Source: Ustulina deusta
Taxonomy: Eukaryota > Ascomycota > Sordariomycetes > Xylariales > Xylariaceae
NCBI GenBank assembly: GCA_023159155.1
Contig: JAJNNX010000009.1
Location: 1,116,001 to 1,180,000, forward strand
DNA length: 64,000 bases
Direction of reading: 5' to 3'
Part shown: positions 22,150 to 32,314 of the stretch, one piece after another
How the letters are laid out: each line of letters opens with the position of its first letter
How positions within the stretch are numbered: the stretch's first letter is position 1
Notes under the pieces: model-generated
Databases searched by the model: none
Seen by the model: only the letters and a program-made list of their open reading frames with translations
Told to the model about the DNA's origin: nothing
Position numbers and translations under genes: made by a program

Positions 22150-22855
22150 TGTCTCCGGGACGGTATAATCAAAGACAGTGCCGGCACCATATCGCTTCAC
22201 CAGAGCAAAATTCTTTGGAGAGCACGTTGTGACTACGCTCGCCCCAGATCTTGAACTCTAGTTAGGAATCGACATCTTATATAGAGACTATGGAATACGG
22301 ATATTCATAGTTTGAGACGCTGGATTGCCATTGTTCCACAACAGGTGCTGCCACCATATACCAATACATGAAAGCTTTCGGAATTTGGCTGGGATGGCGA
22401 TGCTAATATGCCTAGATGTCCCCACAACACAAGCCAGCTCGTTGCAAATGAAGCGCCTAATGTAGAGGCTTGAATAACGTTTACCCCTCTTGGGCGTTTA
22501 ATAACTAGTCACGCCGGTACACGAACATAACCAGCAAACGCGCTGTTGCCTGAATCAGCTGCATTTGAGCCGTGGACGAAGCCACAAACTATGCCCCCAA
22601 TGCTTAGATCCGGGCGTAGTTTCTCGGCCGAATTGTGCATTTGCACGATTTCCCCAGCGAAGTCTGTACCTATGACAGCCCCTGGTACCGGGAATTTGAT
22701 TCCCATTTTAAAGTCAGATGGGTTCAACGCTACGACCTTAGTCTTGACTAACAGAGTCCTAGGCAACAAACGCGGCAGAGCTACATCTCTAAGGACTGTT
22801 GGCTGGCCCTGCGAGTCCTCGACGACTGCACGATGCAGTTTTGGTAGCTATTGAT
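22150..22855 (-). pseudogene. Zinc-type alcohol dehydrogenase / trans-enoyl-reductase-like gene, decayed
   Basis: Three blocks in family order survive on the minus strand. 22850-22509: KLHRAVVEDSQGQPTVLRDV, then VVALNPSDFKMGIKFPVPG, GAVIGTDFAGEIV and FAGYVRVPA-stop (GroES-like substrate domain). About 22380-22310: HVLVYGGSTCCGTMAIQRLK (nucleotide-binding Rossmann loop). About 22260-22150: SGASVVTTCSPKNFALVKRY, then GAGTVFDYTVPET. No start codon opens the first block and stops separate the blocks. These motifs match stand-alone enoyl reductases and quinone-oxidoreductase-like MDRs that often work beside fungal polyketide synthases. No such synthase is in this window. Confidence 0.75.
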
Positions 22856-22902
22856 TTGATTTCTCGAGGCACTCTGAATAATTCATCACTCATCCGACCG
22901 AG

Positions 22903-23217
22903 TAGGGTTCCCATTTGGGCCCCCATAGGCTCACTTGGCGCGAATTGGGCCTAAAAATCTCAAAGATTAGTGCATAAATTATTACATTACACATGTTAAA
23001 TTATTTGTTTAATATATTTTATATATTAAAAAATAATTCATAATTAATAATAAGATATTTAAATAAAATATTTTAATCTCTTTAAAAAAAATATTTATTT
23101 ATTTGGGCTTTGGGTTTTTAGCAAAGCCCAAAACCCAACCTTGGCCTGTGTGTTAGGGGCCCAAAGCCCAGTTGGGTCCTTGGGTTCTTGGCCTTGGGTT
23201 GGGTTCAGGGAACCCTA
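22903..23217. mobile_element. hAT-like MITE with 8-bp target-site duplication
   Basis: The 315-bp element has perfect 10-bp terminal inverted repeats TAGGGTTCCC...GGGAACCCTA. It is flanked on both sides by the identical octamer CGACCGAG (22895-22902 and 23218-23225). An 8-bp duplication with T/CAGGG-type ends is characteristic of hAT-superfamily insertions. The interior is AT-rich with GGGCCC and TTGGGTT subterminal repeats and no coding capacity, so it is non-autonomous. The exact TSD and TIRs suggest a fairly recent insertion. Confidence 0.88.
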
Positions 23218-23520
23218 CGACCGAGTTGTTCTAGGAATGCAGTTTGAACACAGATATCGCCTAAGCTCCTTTATACTGGTCTAACACTCCTTGCGGCCGG
23301 ATATTCGGACCCCTAAAACATCCTACAAGGCAGACAGAAGAAGAATGGATTAAACCGGTCAGCGTCGTGTGCACGGCTGATAGGTCCCCGCGGATAATGC
23401 ATAATCCGCCAACAAGCCTGCAGCAACCCCGCACCTGTGACGCATCATTTTCCCGGCTGAAGCAAAACGGCCTCCGTGACTTCTTATTTCACACTACTTG
23501 AAGCACAAGGCGCCGGCAAG

Positions 23521-25797
23521 ATGAAAATGTCTAGTGTGTGTCATGTGCTGCTGTTGATGGCCCGAGTTTACGGAGTAGTTGCGAGCGGTATTTCCCCCAA
23601 TATCTCCATCGTCTCTGACACCGACATTAGTTCCGCAGAAGCGCCCCAGACCGCCAGCGTTAATCCTAATGGGGAGGGTCCGACCTTGATGCCCCAAAAG
23701 AATTACAATGGCTGGGTTAACCCCGAAGATTTGACTCCCATGCCACAGTGCATCGCTCAGCAGGATCAATCCACCTGGCTGCGTGTCATGACGAAATGTA
23801 CCAGCAAACGATGCACCTCGTACTTTGGAATTATTTGCACACACGGCCAATGGCTGACTCAGCTTAGTTGTCTCAGCGTTGAGTTTTCCTCTGGTGTTAT
23901 CGAAGGCTATCTCCCGTACTGCGGTAGATCAGTACTTGCCAAAGCGCAGCTGTATCTATGGATTCGTAACATCACCGGTCGAACGTGGCTTGTCGACGTC
24001 GGCGACGCGAACGGACTGCAAAATCTCTCCCCGGCCTCCCTAGCTAAAGGCTACGCCCCCTTTGACGTGACCTACAATGCACCAACATGCCTAACCGGCT
24101 CGGTTTCTGCTCTGTCAATGGAACCATTTCAACATGTAATCGCCTCCTGTAGCTTCACAAGCACGACCCAGCATACCGGGAATGCCGCCCGTCCTTGGGA
24201 ATATCGTGAATCCCTACGGTCCATGATCATTCTGGATTCTGAGACCGTTGGTTACAACCTCGCCGGACGTGCCATCAGATATGGCGACTATTTTGATATA
24301 GAATGCTTCTGCAGCACCTTCACTATAAATCCGGACAATGAACCCTGTTCAGGGCCAGGGGATGGGCAGCTAGACTTGACGAAGGAGCGGCTATGGGTTA
24401 ACGCTACCTGTGGACCGACGTCCTTACCCGATAACTGGACGGACGCACTCAAAACCACAGAGTTCGCGTACATCCCGATCGAAGACTGGCAGTGGCCCAG
24501 GTGTGTCGCGGATATGCCGAAGCAAGTGATCGAGCTTACTGATCAGTGCGCAACCGATGCTTGTGAGCTCGAAGCAAGTGGCTACTGCAAAGTCAAGCGC
24601 GCAGTAGACAGGGCTTGCTTCTGCCGCGACATCAGCTACGATTCCTGTGGAGGTTCGTGCCAGATATTCGAGACCCGAATAGACTATATAAAGTGGCTCC
24701 ACGATCTTTGTGGCAATGTGCAGGACTGGCACGGTCTGCCAGATAATTGGCGTCAATTGGCCGCTCCTAACCCCTTCGACATGATTCCCTGGCGATGGAC
24801 GATGAAACCATCCAACGGCTCCAATATTAATGCCTCTATCACCCGTTTGGGATCTATCGGGGCAACGGAAACATGTGCCTCGAATGAGTGGAAGCTCGGA
24901 AGCTTTGCCCTAGTCAATTTAACTGCTTTGCTTGCCGCATTTTTCAGCCAGAGAACAAGCATACGTCGAATCGTACGCGGCTTTTTATGGTACCCGCAGC
25001 CGTCGCGTTGGGTTTTCAAGGGGGTTTTGATCGCCGCTCTTCAACTCCTTGCAAACTGGTTCAATGTGTTCCTTGTCCAGAAATCCCCTGGTTATGAGGA
25101 CGTTCCCATCGTTCAATCGATACTCCTCTGGTGCACAATGCCCCGACCTGCTTGGGTAACGGTTTTGCTGGTTGGTGCAAAACCCTTCGAATCGATGAAT
25201 ATCTTTGCGGTCGCGTCTTCTTTCTTTGCGGAAACAATCCTTCAGTTTTTATCATCATATTACATGGTTATGACCGTCAACTATGGTCGAAAACACAACT
25301 TCTACTTTGGAGGTCTGGAAGGAACAGAGAGAGGGGGACCGGCAAAAGTCATGTATGCTGGAGCACTCATGTGGCTTACTGTCAGTACCCTGGTGCTCGT
25401 TCAGTTAATGCGGGCTTCACGTAGCATGAGGTTAAGGGAGAAGCTGGAACATTATTGTATGGACAGGAGTATGGGCTCAGAAGAAACACCGTTGACGAGG
25501 AGCGAGGGAGATTCCATGGTGTATGGCACCTTTTCAGTCAAAGGCCAAAATAAATGGGTTTCGCAGAAAGCATCTGTGGGACTCCATCGGGCCATGGTCA
25601 TGAGCATACTCCTTTGGATTGCCCAGTGGCTCTTTTGGAGTGGGTTTATTGGCCTTAGTTTGGAAGAGTACGTATTCATACCCAGACTTGGTCCATATTA
25701 GCTAACCTCACTTAGGTTCTGCCCCCCTCAACTTGTGCGTCTCACGGCTGTCTGGATTGTTTCCTCAGTGGCAGGCACTATTGTTGGAGCTACTTGA
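23521..25797 (+). CDS. Large Cys-rich extracellular / multi-TM membrane protein of unknown function
   Basis: Exons 23521-25667 and 25716-25797 (48-bp intron, GTACGT donor, GCTAACC branch), 742 aa. The signal peptide is within MKMSSVCHVLLLMARVYGVV. About 400 extracellular residues follow, rich in cysteines (CTSKRCTSYFGIIC; CATDACELEASGYC; CFCRDISYDSCGGSC), with Asn-glycosylation sequons. Then come several TM helices (GSFALVNLTALLAAFF; VFKGVLIAALQLLANWF; MYAGALMWLTVSTLVLV; VMSILLWIAQWLFWSGF). The intron is supported because it restores FCPPQLVRLTAVWIVSSVAG and a final TM segment at the C-terminus. The Cys pattern recalls, but does not clearly match, CFEM domains. Widespread in filamentous fungi; function unassigned. 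Confidence 0.8.
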
Positions 25798-25885
25798 TAA
25801 AAGTACATAATTTAGCTCGCAAGTGGCCAGAGCACCCTATCGTACGACGCGTTCAGGTTTACTTAATCCGGATTCCCGTATATTT

Positions 25886-26242
25886 TCAATCCATGAGATC
25901 CAGTTCCCACACATCAACAACACTCTCTCCCTTGCCGGTCGACTCAACGATGGAAGTCTTGGCTGCAGGCCTCTTATTTAGATCACGTACTGCGAGTATG
26001 ACTCGGGTAGCATCCAGCCGCACAAGGTGGTGGGCAGCTTCTAGACCAAGGCCCGGGTTTGCGCCGGTGACGATGATAGTCAAGGCTGAGAAGGTTTTGG
26101 CAGGAACGGGTAGTTTGAGGAAGAGATACGACCAAAAATATGACAGGACGGGGGGCCATGGTGGTTTCTGCAATTGTGTTATGAGTGGGAGAGGCCAGCT
26201 AAGGAGACATGGCAGATTGTAGGATGTGAAAGCGATCCCCAT
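25886..26242 (-). pseudogene. Short-chain dehydrogenase (SDR), truncated N-terminal part
   Basis: From ATG at 26242: a hydrophobic leader, then the Rossmann signature IIVTGANPGLGLEAAHHLVR (TGxxxGLG with the glycines intact), VILAVRDLNK, and VDVWELDLMD followed by a stop. SDRs normally continue for about 200 more residues, including the Tyr-X-X-X-Lys active site; these are absent, and no intron leads to them. The end abuts the 3' end of the membrane-protein gene. It is a fragment rather than an enzyme. Confidence 0.7.
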
Positions 26243-26600
26243 TGAGACTTATATACTCGCGGGCGCAGGATTCCCCACACGGCTCTTCTCACGTGAAGAT
26301 AGGCTGTTGATCTATTATATTTCAAAGGGTTTCTATTCCAACGAAAGATGCTTCGGCTTAAAAGTTGAAGTTAGCTGCCAGCCATTAACAAAAAAAGGGA
26401 ATAGAGCGTAGCTTTGGTAACATGGCTAGAGCTATGATTTCGATTTCAAGCTTGTCGGATCAGCACTCATGTCAAAACGCGGGAAACCGGTTATTGTTCA
26501 GAACTAGTGCTGTCACGGAACGTTTGTCTTGTACCGCTGGGCGGCGAACCAGGAAGCCTTCCGATATCCTATTAGATACGAGAGCAGCTATTTCGTAATC
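26243..26600. other. Intergenic, no supported gene
   Basis: Upstream of the SDR fragment and downstream of the zinc-finger gene. No coding or repeat signal beyond short chance frames. Confidence 0.4.
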
Positions 26601-27599
26601 CTAGCCACATTGATAGACAGGCGTTTCAGTAGCCCAATATGCATACAAATTCTTGTTGCCCTTTCGATCGATTTTCCCCTGCCTCCGCCTCTCTTCCTTT
26701 TGCACCTTTTCTGCGTGCCTATGTTGCGTCGCCAGTATTGAGCGCTGCTGAGACATGGATAGGTGCACCAAGCCGTTTCGGTCGTTCGCGCTCATATTTG
26801 CCAACTGATGTGTCACCGTTGCCCTTTCTCGTTTCTCCCTCTTTGAAAATAATCTTGTGTCAGATATATCGGAGCCAAGCTCCTCTTTGCTAGACCCCTC
26901 CTCGTTATCATCGTCGGGTTCAACCAGGGAGTATTCTAGTTGTGAAGCCAAGGTCCGAGGTCGACGGCGCAACTGAGTGAATGAGGACCCTGTTTGTGCT
27001 GATGATGACTGCCTCAATATAATTCTACCTGATGGTAGACGGGTCGAGTCTTCGTCAGCCAGCATTGGCTTTCGACCTGAGCTTACCACCGCTTCTTGCT
27101 CCTGGTTCCTTTCGCCCCCATCACCCTCGACATCATTCTCTGCGTCTTCTTCCGGCGCCGAGAAGTCATAGAACTCGGCAAACTCGGAGTCTTGTTCCGA
27201 TATATCGAATTTGCAGTGACCCTTGCCGGTCATATGTTGTTGTACTGCTTGTACAGTAGCCCTCTCTGTTCCGCATTGTATGCATTCTCGGTATCCAAAA
27301 ATAACGAGATGCAGATATTTGAAGAGAGTCTCGAGGTCTACTACTAGATGTCGCTGATGTGGGACAAACAGGCCGTGCGACTTTTGCATGTGTATCACAC
27401 TGTCGGAGAAGGTTGATGAGGGATTCGGACAGAAGAGGCATTGCCCAGGCGTGAATGGTTGCATGGCGGCGTCGAGAAAGTCGACTGACTCCTGAAAGGA
27501 TGTGGGTGCAGAGTTGCTGTCCGGACTCGATGATAAATAACTCATTGGTGAAGTCGGTTGTGACGCTGAAGTTGTAGCTGTTGTTGTTGTCGCCACCAT
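26601..27599 (-). CDS. REI1/ZNF622-like C2H2 zinc-finger protein, short form (332 aa)
   Basis: A Thr/Ser-rich N-terminus precedes the paired C2H2-type zinc fingers characteristic of REI1: CLFCPNPSSTFSDSVIHMQK...H and CIQCGTERATVQAVQQHM...H, linked by FVPHQRHLVVDLETLFKYLH, then GHCKFDISEQDSEFAEFYDF. REI1-family proteins are cytosolic 60S-subunit maturation factors. The usual N-terminal first finger is missing and the protein is much shorter than the roughly 500-aa norm. The C-terminus retains QLANMSANDRNGLVHLS and a basic run, then an unusual end (TETPVYQCG). A second open frame overlaps the 5' end (about 27480-27690), so a missed upstream exon is possible. It is probably a divergent paralogue rather than the housekeeping REI1. 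Confidence 0.7.
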   Translation of the reverse strand: MVATTTTATTSASQPTSPMSYLSSSPDSNSAPTSFQESVDFLDAAMQPFTPGQCLFCPNPSSTFSDSVIHMQKSHGLFVPHQRHLVVDLETLFKYLHLVIFGYRECIQCGTERATVQAVQQHMTGKGHCKFDISEQDSEFAEFYDFSAPEEDAENDVEGDGGERNQEQEAVVSSGRKPMLADEDSTRLPSGRIILRQSSSAQTGSSFTQLRRRPRTLASQLEYSLVEPDDDNEEGSSKEELGSDISDTRLFSKREKRERATVTHQLANMSANDRNGLVHLSMSQQRSILATQHRHAEKVQKEERRRQGKIDRKGNKNLYAYWATETPVYQCG

Positions 27600-28298
27600 A
27601 CGGATGAATGGAATCGGAAGGGTCGCGGTCCTGGACTGAGTCTAAGTCTAAGCTCCAGGTATCGTGAGCTTCTACTAGATGATTGGAGGTTGACGATGGG
27701 ATGGTATGATTTGAATCGATTTGATTTGATTGTCTATCCGTTTTATATAACCACCTACGAGATCTATATAACCTCCCTAATTATTATTATCCTAGAAACG
27801 CCCGTCCAAGGGAGCATAGCGGTCGCGTTACGGCCTTGCCACTGGGCAATCCGCTAGACTAGTCCTGTTAGGGCCGAAGAATGACGCTACTGGGCCGGTA
27901 CCCCACTGCATCGCCACTAGAGCTGCAAGCTTTTACCAATGAGATCCCTTTCCACTCTCTGATGAGGTATGATTCATAATGAATAAATCATGAAACCACT
28001 TCAACCCAGCAACATAAACTAAGTATCTAGGTATCTACTTAGGTATAGTACATGTACAGTATAGATTGCTAGCATCCCGAGTAGGCATGGAATCGAGAAC
28101 CAATCGCTTACAGGTTGGTGATTTCGATCTCTGCTCCACCACATTGTCTCCATCACACCATCCGAGAGGAAATTAATCCGGATAGCGTTATGATAACAGA
28201 GTTGTAAGCCCCCTAAGAAACCGTCTGAAGAGAATATAGAGCAATTAACTAGCTCATATCCCACCCTGAGCAATGCTGCCTTGCTAACTGATCTATAG
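27600..28298. other. Intergenic
   Basis: It contains the promoter side of the zinc-finger gene and a TATCTAGGTATCTACTTAGGTA cluster near 28021-28045, of the same TAGGTA type as at 54.9-55.3 kb. The frame at 28019-28474 (-) overlaps the next gene and is not supported. Confidence 0.4.
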
Positions 28299-29507
28299 CT
28301 AATACGTCGAGTCAGCCCTGCGCTGCTTGACAGCCGTAATAACCTGATCTGTATCCCATCCCTTCCGCAAGCCTTCCCACAAGATGTCGGCCTCTGAAGG
28401 AGGTGCCATGCCATTGGCTCCGGGCTGTTGCTTGTCCAGATTGGACGGGAACGGGTAGCCCTCTGCCAGGGCACTCACACACGCCTTTGTCCGGTCACTT
28501 TCCCCGTCGTCGGCCGCAAGGGTCTTCAGTGTGTCCCAGCATGTCCGAATCATCTCGACATTATTGACGTGCTCCATGGGTCGTCCGAAAGCACTGCTGA
28601 TTTGCAATAGGTTCGCACTTCTATGCACGTCTGTCGTCGTGTTCTTTCCTGCCGCATGTAGCAGCGCCGGGTTGAAAAATACCGCGTCGCCGGCCTTCAT
28701 TGGGGCACCAACCCAGTTCTCATCAAAGAATGCCCTGATCTCGGGCTCACGCCACGCCATGTATCCCTCGGGGAGCAGCTGCGAGAAAGGTAAAAGTCTC
28801 GTCGGGCCGCTCGCGAGAGGCATGTCCGAGTGTGCGACGGCACCTTGGAGCGTGAGGTACTGGCTGGTAACTTGTATGCTCCGCGGAAACTGGGCGCACG
28901 CCTCGTTGCTTTGAAATCCGAGATGATAATCCCTGTGCGCATTCTGGGGCTTCCCGCCTGGCCGCACCACATTGACTTGCGCTGTGAGTTGATATGCGGG
29001 CCCGAGCCAAGCCTCGCTCACTTTTGCAAGCCATGGGTTTGCATAGTAGCGTACAAAACTTGCCGGCTCTTGCACCGCATGCTTCTGGAACGAGTTCCAA
29101 ATGCGAGAATTCGCACCTGAGGTTGCGAAGTGGTCCCCCTTTGCAGATTCAGCTTCCCTTTCAATAATGGTATCGAAGACCTTGTTAATTTGGTTCAGGA
29201 GAGCCTGGTCGGTCACGAAGTTCTGCAAAATGAGTACACCCGGCCCGCGGCTGAGGACTTCGTACCATTCGTCTTGGAGCTGGCATACAATATCCGAATC
29301 AGAAGATGAGAATGATGAGAGATCGTAATGCGGGACGTTTGACTTGATGGAATCAGCAAGCTTGTAGTCGGATGACGCTGCCTTCTGTTCACAAAGTCGT
29401 TTTAGGTCGTTGAGGGTATCTGCCATTCGAACCGACACCCTTCGCGCAGCTTCTCCAAAAGCTGAAGGGCCAGCTCCGAATCCTTGCTGAATCTTCAAAC
29501 CTGACAT
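28299..29507 (-). CDS. Phytanoyl-CoA dioxygenase (PhyH) family protein
   Basis: Uninterrupted 402-aa frame from ATG at 29507 (MSGLKIQQGFGAGPSAFGE). The frame extends further upstream but has no ATG there. The PhyH double-stranded beta-helix core is visible: GPGVLILQNFVTDQALLNQI, the metal-binding H-x-D in NAHRDYHLGFQ, SDMPLASGPTRLLPFSQL, then AGDAVFFNPALLHAAGKN with the distal His, and a downstream Arg in HRSANLLQIS. Fe(II)/2-oxoglutarate ligands are therefore all present, so the protein is likely active. Substrate is unknown; members of the family hydroxylate lipids, alkaloids or other small molecules. No biosynthetic cluster is nearby. Confidence 0.85.
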   Translation of the reverse strand: MSGLKIQQGFGAGPSAFGEAARRVSVRMADTLNDLKRLCEQKAASSDYKLADSIKSNVPHYDLSSFSSSDSDIVCQLQDEWYEVLSRGPGVLILQNFVTDQALLNQINKVFDTIIEREAESAKGDHFATSGANSRIWNSFQKHAVQEPASFVRYYANPWLAKVSEAWLGPAYQLTAQVNVVRPGGKPQNAHRDYHLGFQSNEACAQFPRSIQVTSQYLTLQGAVAHSDMPLASGPTRLLPFSQLLPEGYMAWREPEIRAFFDENWVGAPMKAGDAVFFNPALLHAAGKNTTTDVHRSANLLQISSAFGRPMEHVNNVEMIRTCWDTLKTLAADDGESDRTKACVSALAEGYPFPSNLDKQQPGANGMAPPSEADILWEGLRKGWDTDQVITAVKQRRADSTY

Positions 29508-30276
29508 CGTGTTCTTTAGCCAGAACTTGATGTATGGAGGATAGAAAGCAATAATTCTTGAAGCCTGTCGTCGAAGAACTTGCGAGCAATTCACGAAAAA
29601 TGACAATTTAAAGTCTGGCAGGTGGGGGTTTGTAGATCAACTGACAATAAAGTACAACACTAACATGTAGTAAAACGTGGGGAAAAGTCGCCGATTTCAT
29701 CCCCACGTCAACTTGGCTTTCCGTGCTAACGCGGTGCTGTACGGCGAGAGAGACCCATACCAATTCGGTGTTATACCGAAGGGAGTTTGGAGATCCGGTA
29801 TAAATAGAGCCACATAATTCCCATCTAGCATGCAAGGGGTTAATGATGTTGATGCCATAGAAGATGATACCCAATTGAATAGCTTTCTAAACTATTGGTT
29901 TCTAGCTCGCAGATGGTATGGGGAATTTTGCTTTCGGTCCCCAAGAGCCCTAGTCTTGGAGATTTCCATGTAAACTCGCTATCAGATTTATCACTTTGTG
30001 TGCGAAGTGTGCTACGATTACTGAGCGTAGTAGTGGTCATAAATGCAGCATCGGACCGGATGGTAGGAGGTTGCGCCTCCGCGGGAATACGATACTCCTT
30101 CGATGGCAGGGCTTCTGTACGTGAACCTCAATCTAGGTATGCTCGTCGCCAATAGGCATTTTAGTTAGAGGATTGGGCATTATAGTGGTCTATCTAGAAC
30201 TTGGTCTGACCCAGGAATACGGTAATTAATAAGCGAAATTTCGGGGATCTATTTTCAGCAATTGATAGAAATTGTA
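29508..30276. other. Intergenic, no supported gene
   Basis: Promoter side of the PhyH gene. Short frames on both strands lack domains. Confidence 0.4.
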
Positions 30277-30603
30277 TTACAGCTCAGGCTTCTTCGAATT
30301 ACAGTCATCTGCCATCTCCTTCCCTGATCGCGCAATATGGAAAGTGAAAATATCGCCTACGAAACCAAAATCCAGATCATCGAATGTCTTTCTAAAATAT
30401 CGTTTTGCCGGTCGACTAATATTGTTAGTTGAGGATTCATCCAGACCAGGGGCTCGGTGATCAACCCTATACCGGCACGGCTGCCTTTCTCCGAGATCTC
30501 CTGCGGCGGATATCTCTAACCCAGTAGAAATTAAAAGGTCAAGGACAGTTGGATACGTGCACTGAATACTACAAATACTAGATGTTTCTCTTTTCGCCAT
30601 CAT
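30277..30603 (-). CDS. Small hypothetical protein (108 aa)
   Basis: The frame begins with ATGATG (MMAKRETSSICSIQC). Its second half is protein-like: SRPAKRYFRKTFDDLDFGFV, then GDIFTFHIARSGKEM. No domain, signal peptide or TM helix is seen. It stands alone between the PhyH gene and a poly-G/poly-T tract. Confidence 0.35.
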   Translation of the reverse strand: MMAKRETSSICSIQCTYPTVLDLLISTGLEISAAGDLGERQPCRYRVDHRAPGLDESSTNNISRPAKRYFRKTFDDLDFGFVGDIFTFHIARSGKEMADDCNSKKPEL

Positions 30604-30709
30604 GTGACAGTGCTATAATCACCGTGTAGGAAGCAAAGTCATAGCAGCACAACAAGGGGCATGTCCGATATAGGGGTATTTAACTATGGATAAGTACCTA
30701 GATAAATCT

Positions 30710-30738
30710 GGGGGGGGGTTTTTTTTTTTTTTTTTTTT
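30710..30738. repeat. Poly-G / poly-T tract
   Basis: About nine G residues directly followed by about twenty T residues. It is a simple sequence and prone to length variation or assembly error. Confidence 0.85.
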
Positions 30739-30857
30739 CATAACAACCCTGCCAAATTGACGACTATGCCATTTCCCCAAGGGTGGTTTCGTTCCCATCG
30801 TGCGCATAAAGTATCTGATTCACGACACAGCATCGCCAACAAAGCACGACTACTCCC

Positions 30858-31670
30858 CTACCTGTTCTTGAACGTCTCGGCGGACCACCCATACGCGTTT
30901 CTCATCCTTCGCCCCACGTTCCTCATCTCACGGATGGGTAAAGTGGTTCTTCTGTTATGCGGCCGGTGCACGGTAATTACGTTTCCCTTCGAGTTGACTG
31001 GAAACAAATTGCTCTCTCTCTCGACACTGAACCGGCAACTGGCGCCACGGGGAGTCTCCGTTTTTCCAAATCCCAAATGGGTCATCGTCCTCACAAAATC
31101 ATCCCATTCAATCTCCCGGGGGACATATCCTGAACCGGGATGCCACAAGGCTCTGATTACGTTCATATCACTCCAGTCTAATTTGGGGGCTGGCTGGGCT
31201 GCAGGGCGAGTTTCCATGTCGCGCCTCGCACAATACACGTTAGGGCTGTCGCTGTCGCTGTGGCTTTCCTGATGAAATCCCGAAGTTGAATAATAGATGC
31301 TACGAGGAGGAATCGGTCGTGGTGTGTCCAATCTAGCACGCGATTCGCGGGACGAAGACCTCTGGTTCTCAAGGGCGATCTCATCCTCAGCCTGAGAATG
31401 CTCACTTAGGTACTCTTCCCATGCTGCAAGGCCTGTGCCGTTGTTTGTGCTGACACGCCTCGCTCGGACCCAGCGCCGTCCGATGCGTTGAGATGGAGAG
31501 CTAGTCGCCTGTGCCGAGCTGCCAGTCGTAGGAATGGGTTCGGAGTGATATCCATCACTAGGAAGCCCCTGGTGAACAGGAGTTTGCTCGCCTTCAGCTC
31601 TTCCGGCTTCACCGCCAGATAAAAAGCGTCTAGGAAATAGGCAGTCGAAGAACGCCAGGAGAGGAGACAT
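30858..31670 (-). CDS. Protein with fungal HicA-like C-terminal domain (270 aa)
   Basis: From ATG at 31670 (MSPLLAFFDCLFPRRFL). About 155 residues of disordered, Ser/Arg-rich sequence precede a compact C-terminal domain of about 105 residues: DWSDMNVIRALWHPGSGYV, EIEWDDFVRTMTHLGF, a short strand (ASCRFSVE), the motif NVITVHRPHN, then IREMRNVGRRMRNAYGWSAET. In shape this follows the HicA fold (helix, strands, H-x-P-H, final helix), which in filamentous fungi appears in many uncharacterised proteins ending GRRL...(F/Y)GW..ETF. HicA proteins in bacteria act on RNA; for the fungal relatives I know of no proven function. Not part of an antitoxin pair here. Confidence 0.65.
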   Translation of the reverse strand: MSPLLAFFDCLFPRRFLSGGEAGRAEGEQTPVHQGLPSDGYHSEPIPTTGSSAQATSSPSQRIGRRWVRARRVSTNNGTGLAAWEEYLSEHSQAEDEIALENQRSSSRESRARLDTPRPIPPRSIYYSTSGFHQESHSDSDSPNVYCARRDMETRPAAQPAPKLDWSDMNVIRALWHPGSGYVPREIEWDDFVRTMTHLGFGKTETPRGASCRFSVERESNLFPVNSKGNVITVHRPHNRRTTLPIREMRNVGRRMRNAYGWSAETFKNR

Positions 31671-32314
31671 GATCAAGTATAAGGTCTATCCCGCTCGAAT
31701 TACGGGTTAATGTTGCAGAAGATGTGCTGTGATATGCTTAGTTATCAGTCGACGAGAGTGGGTTAAATGTATTTGATGGTTAGAGCCTATGCTGAATCTG
31801 TTTTTGGCTGTCGTCGGGTTGCATGGCTTTTATACATACTAGGTAGACTATGTAACCTACTAACGTATTATCGGCCAGTTGGCGTAAGTTAATCAGGAGG
31901 TAGACTGAAGCAACAAAGGTCCTTTCAAATTATCGATATATAACACTAGCAGCCCAAGATCGTACACAGGAGCATTATTCCCCTATTCCGGTTGGCCGAT
32001 CGAACGCCAACAAATGTGTGTACGTGTATGAACTTGCATCATAAAACAACTAAGCTTTCAAGATGGGCATTTTATCAATTGGAATTCCGATGCATCGTTG
32101 GAAAATTGGAAAATGTCTAGACATACAATAACAAATTCGCAACAGACAAAGGTGGCGGGTTCAGTATGAAACTCCTAGGCATCATGCTAAGCCGCCCGCA
32201 CCTGTGGCGACAACGCCACGACTATCGGCACCTGTCCCACTGGGAACCATTTGCATATTCTGCAAGATAAGTTCGCACTGCTGTCTTTCTAAATTCTTCC
32301 GGGATATATTGATC
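31671..32314. other. Intergenic
   Basis: Promoter side of the HicA-like gene and 3' side of the beta-galactosidase. No gene seen. Confidence 0.45.

Noticed and set aside
28019..28474. 151-aa minus-strand frame overlapping the PhyH 3' end
   Set aside because: It is out of frame with the PhyH protein and has no domain.
26601..31670. A secondary-metabolite cluster around the PhyH-family gene
   Set aside because: There is no synthase, P450, methyltransferase or pathway regulator nearby; the neighbours are unrelated genes.
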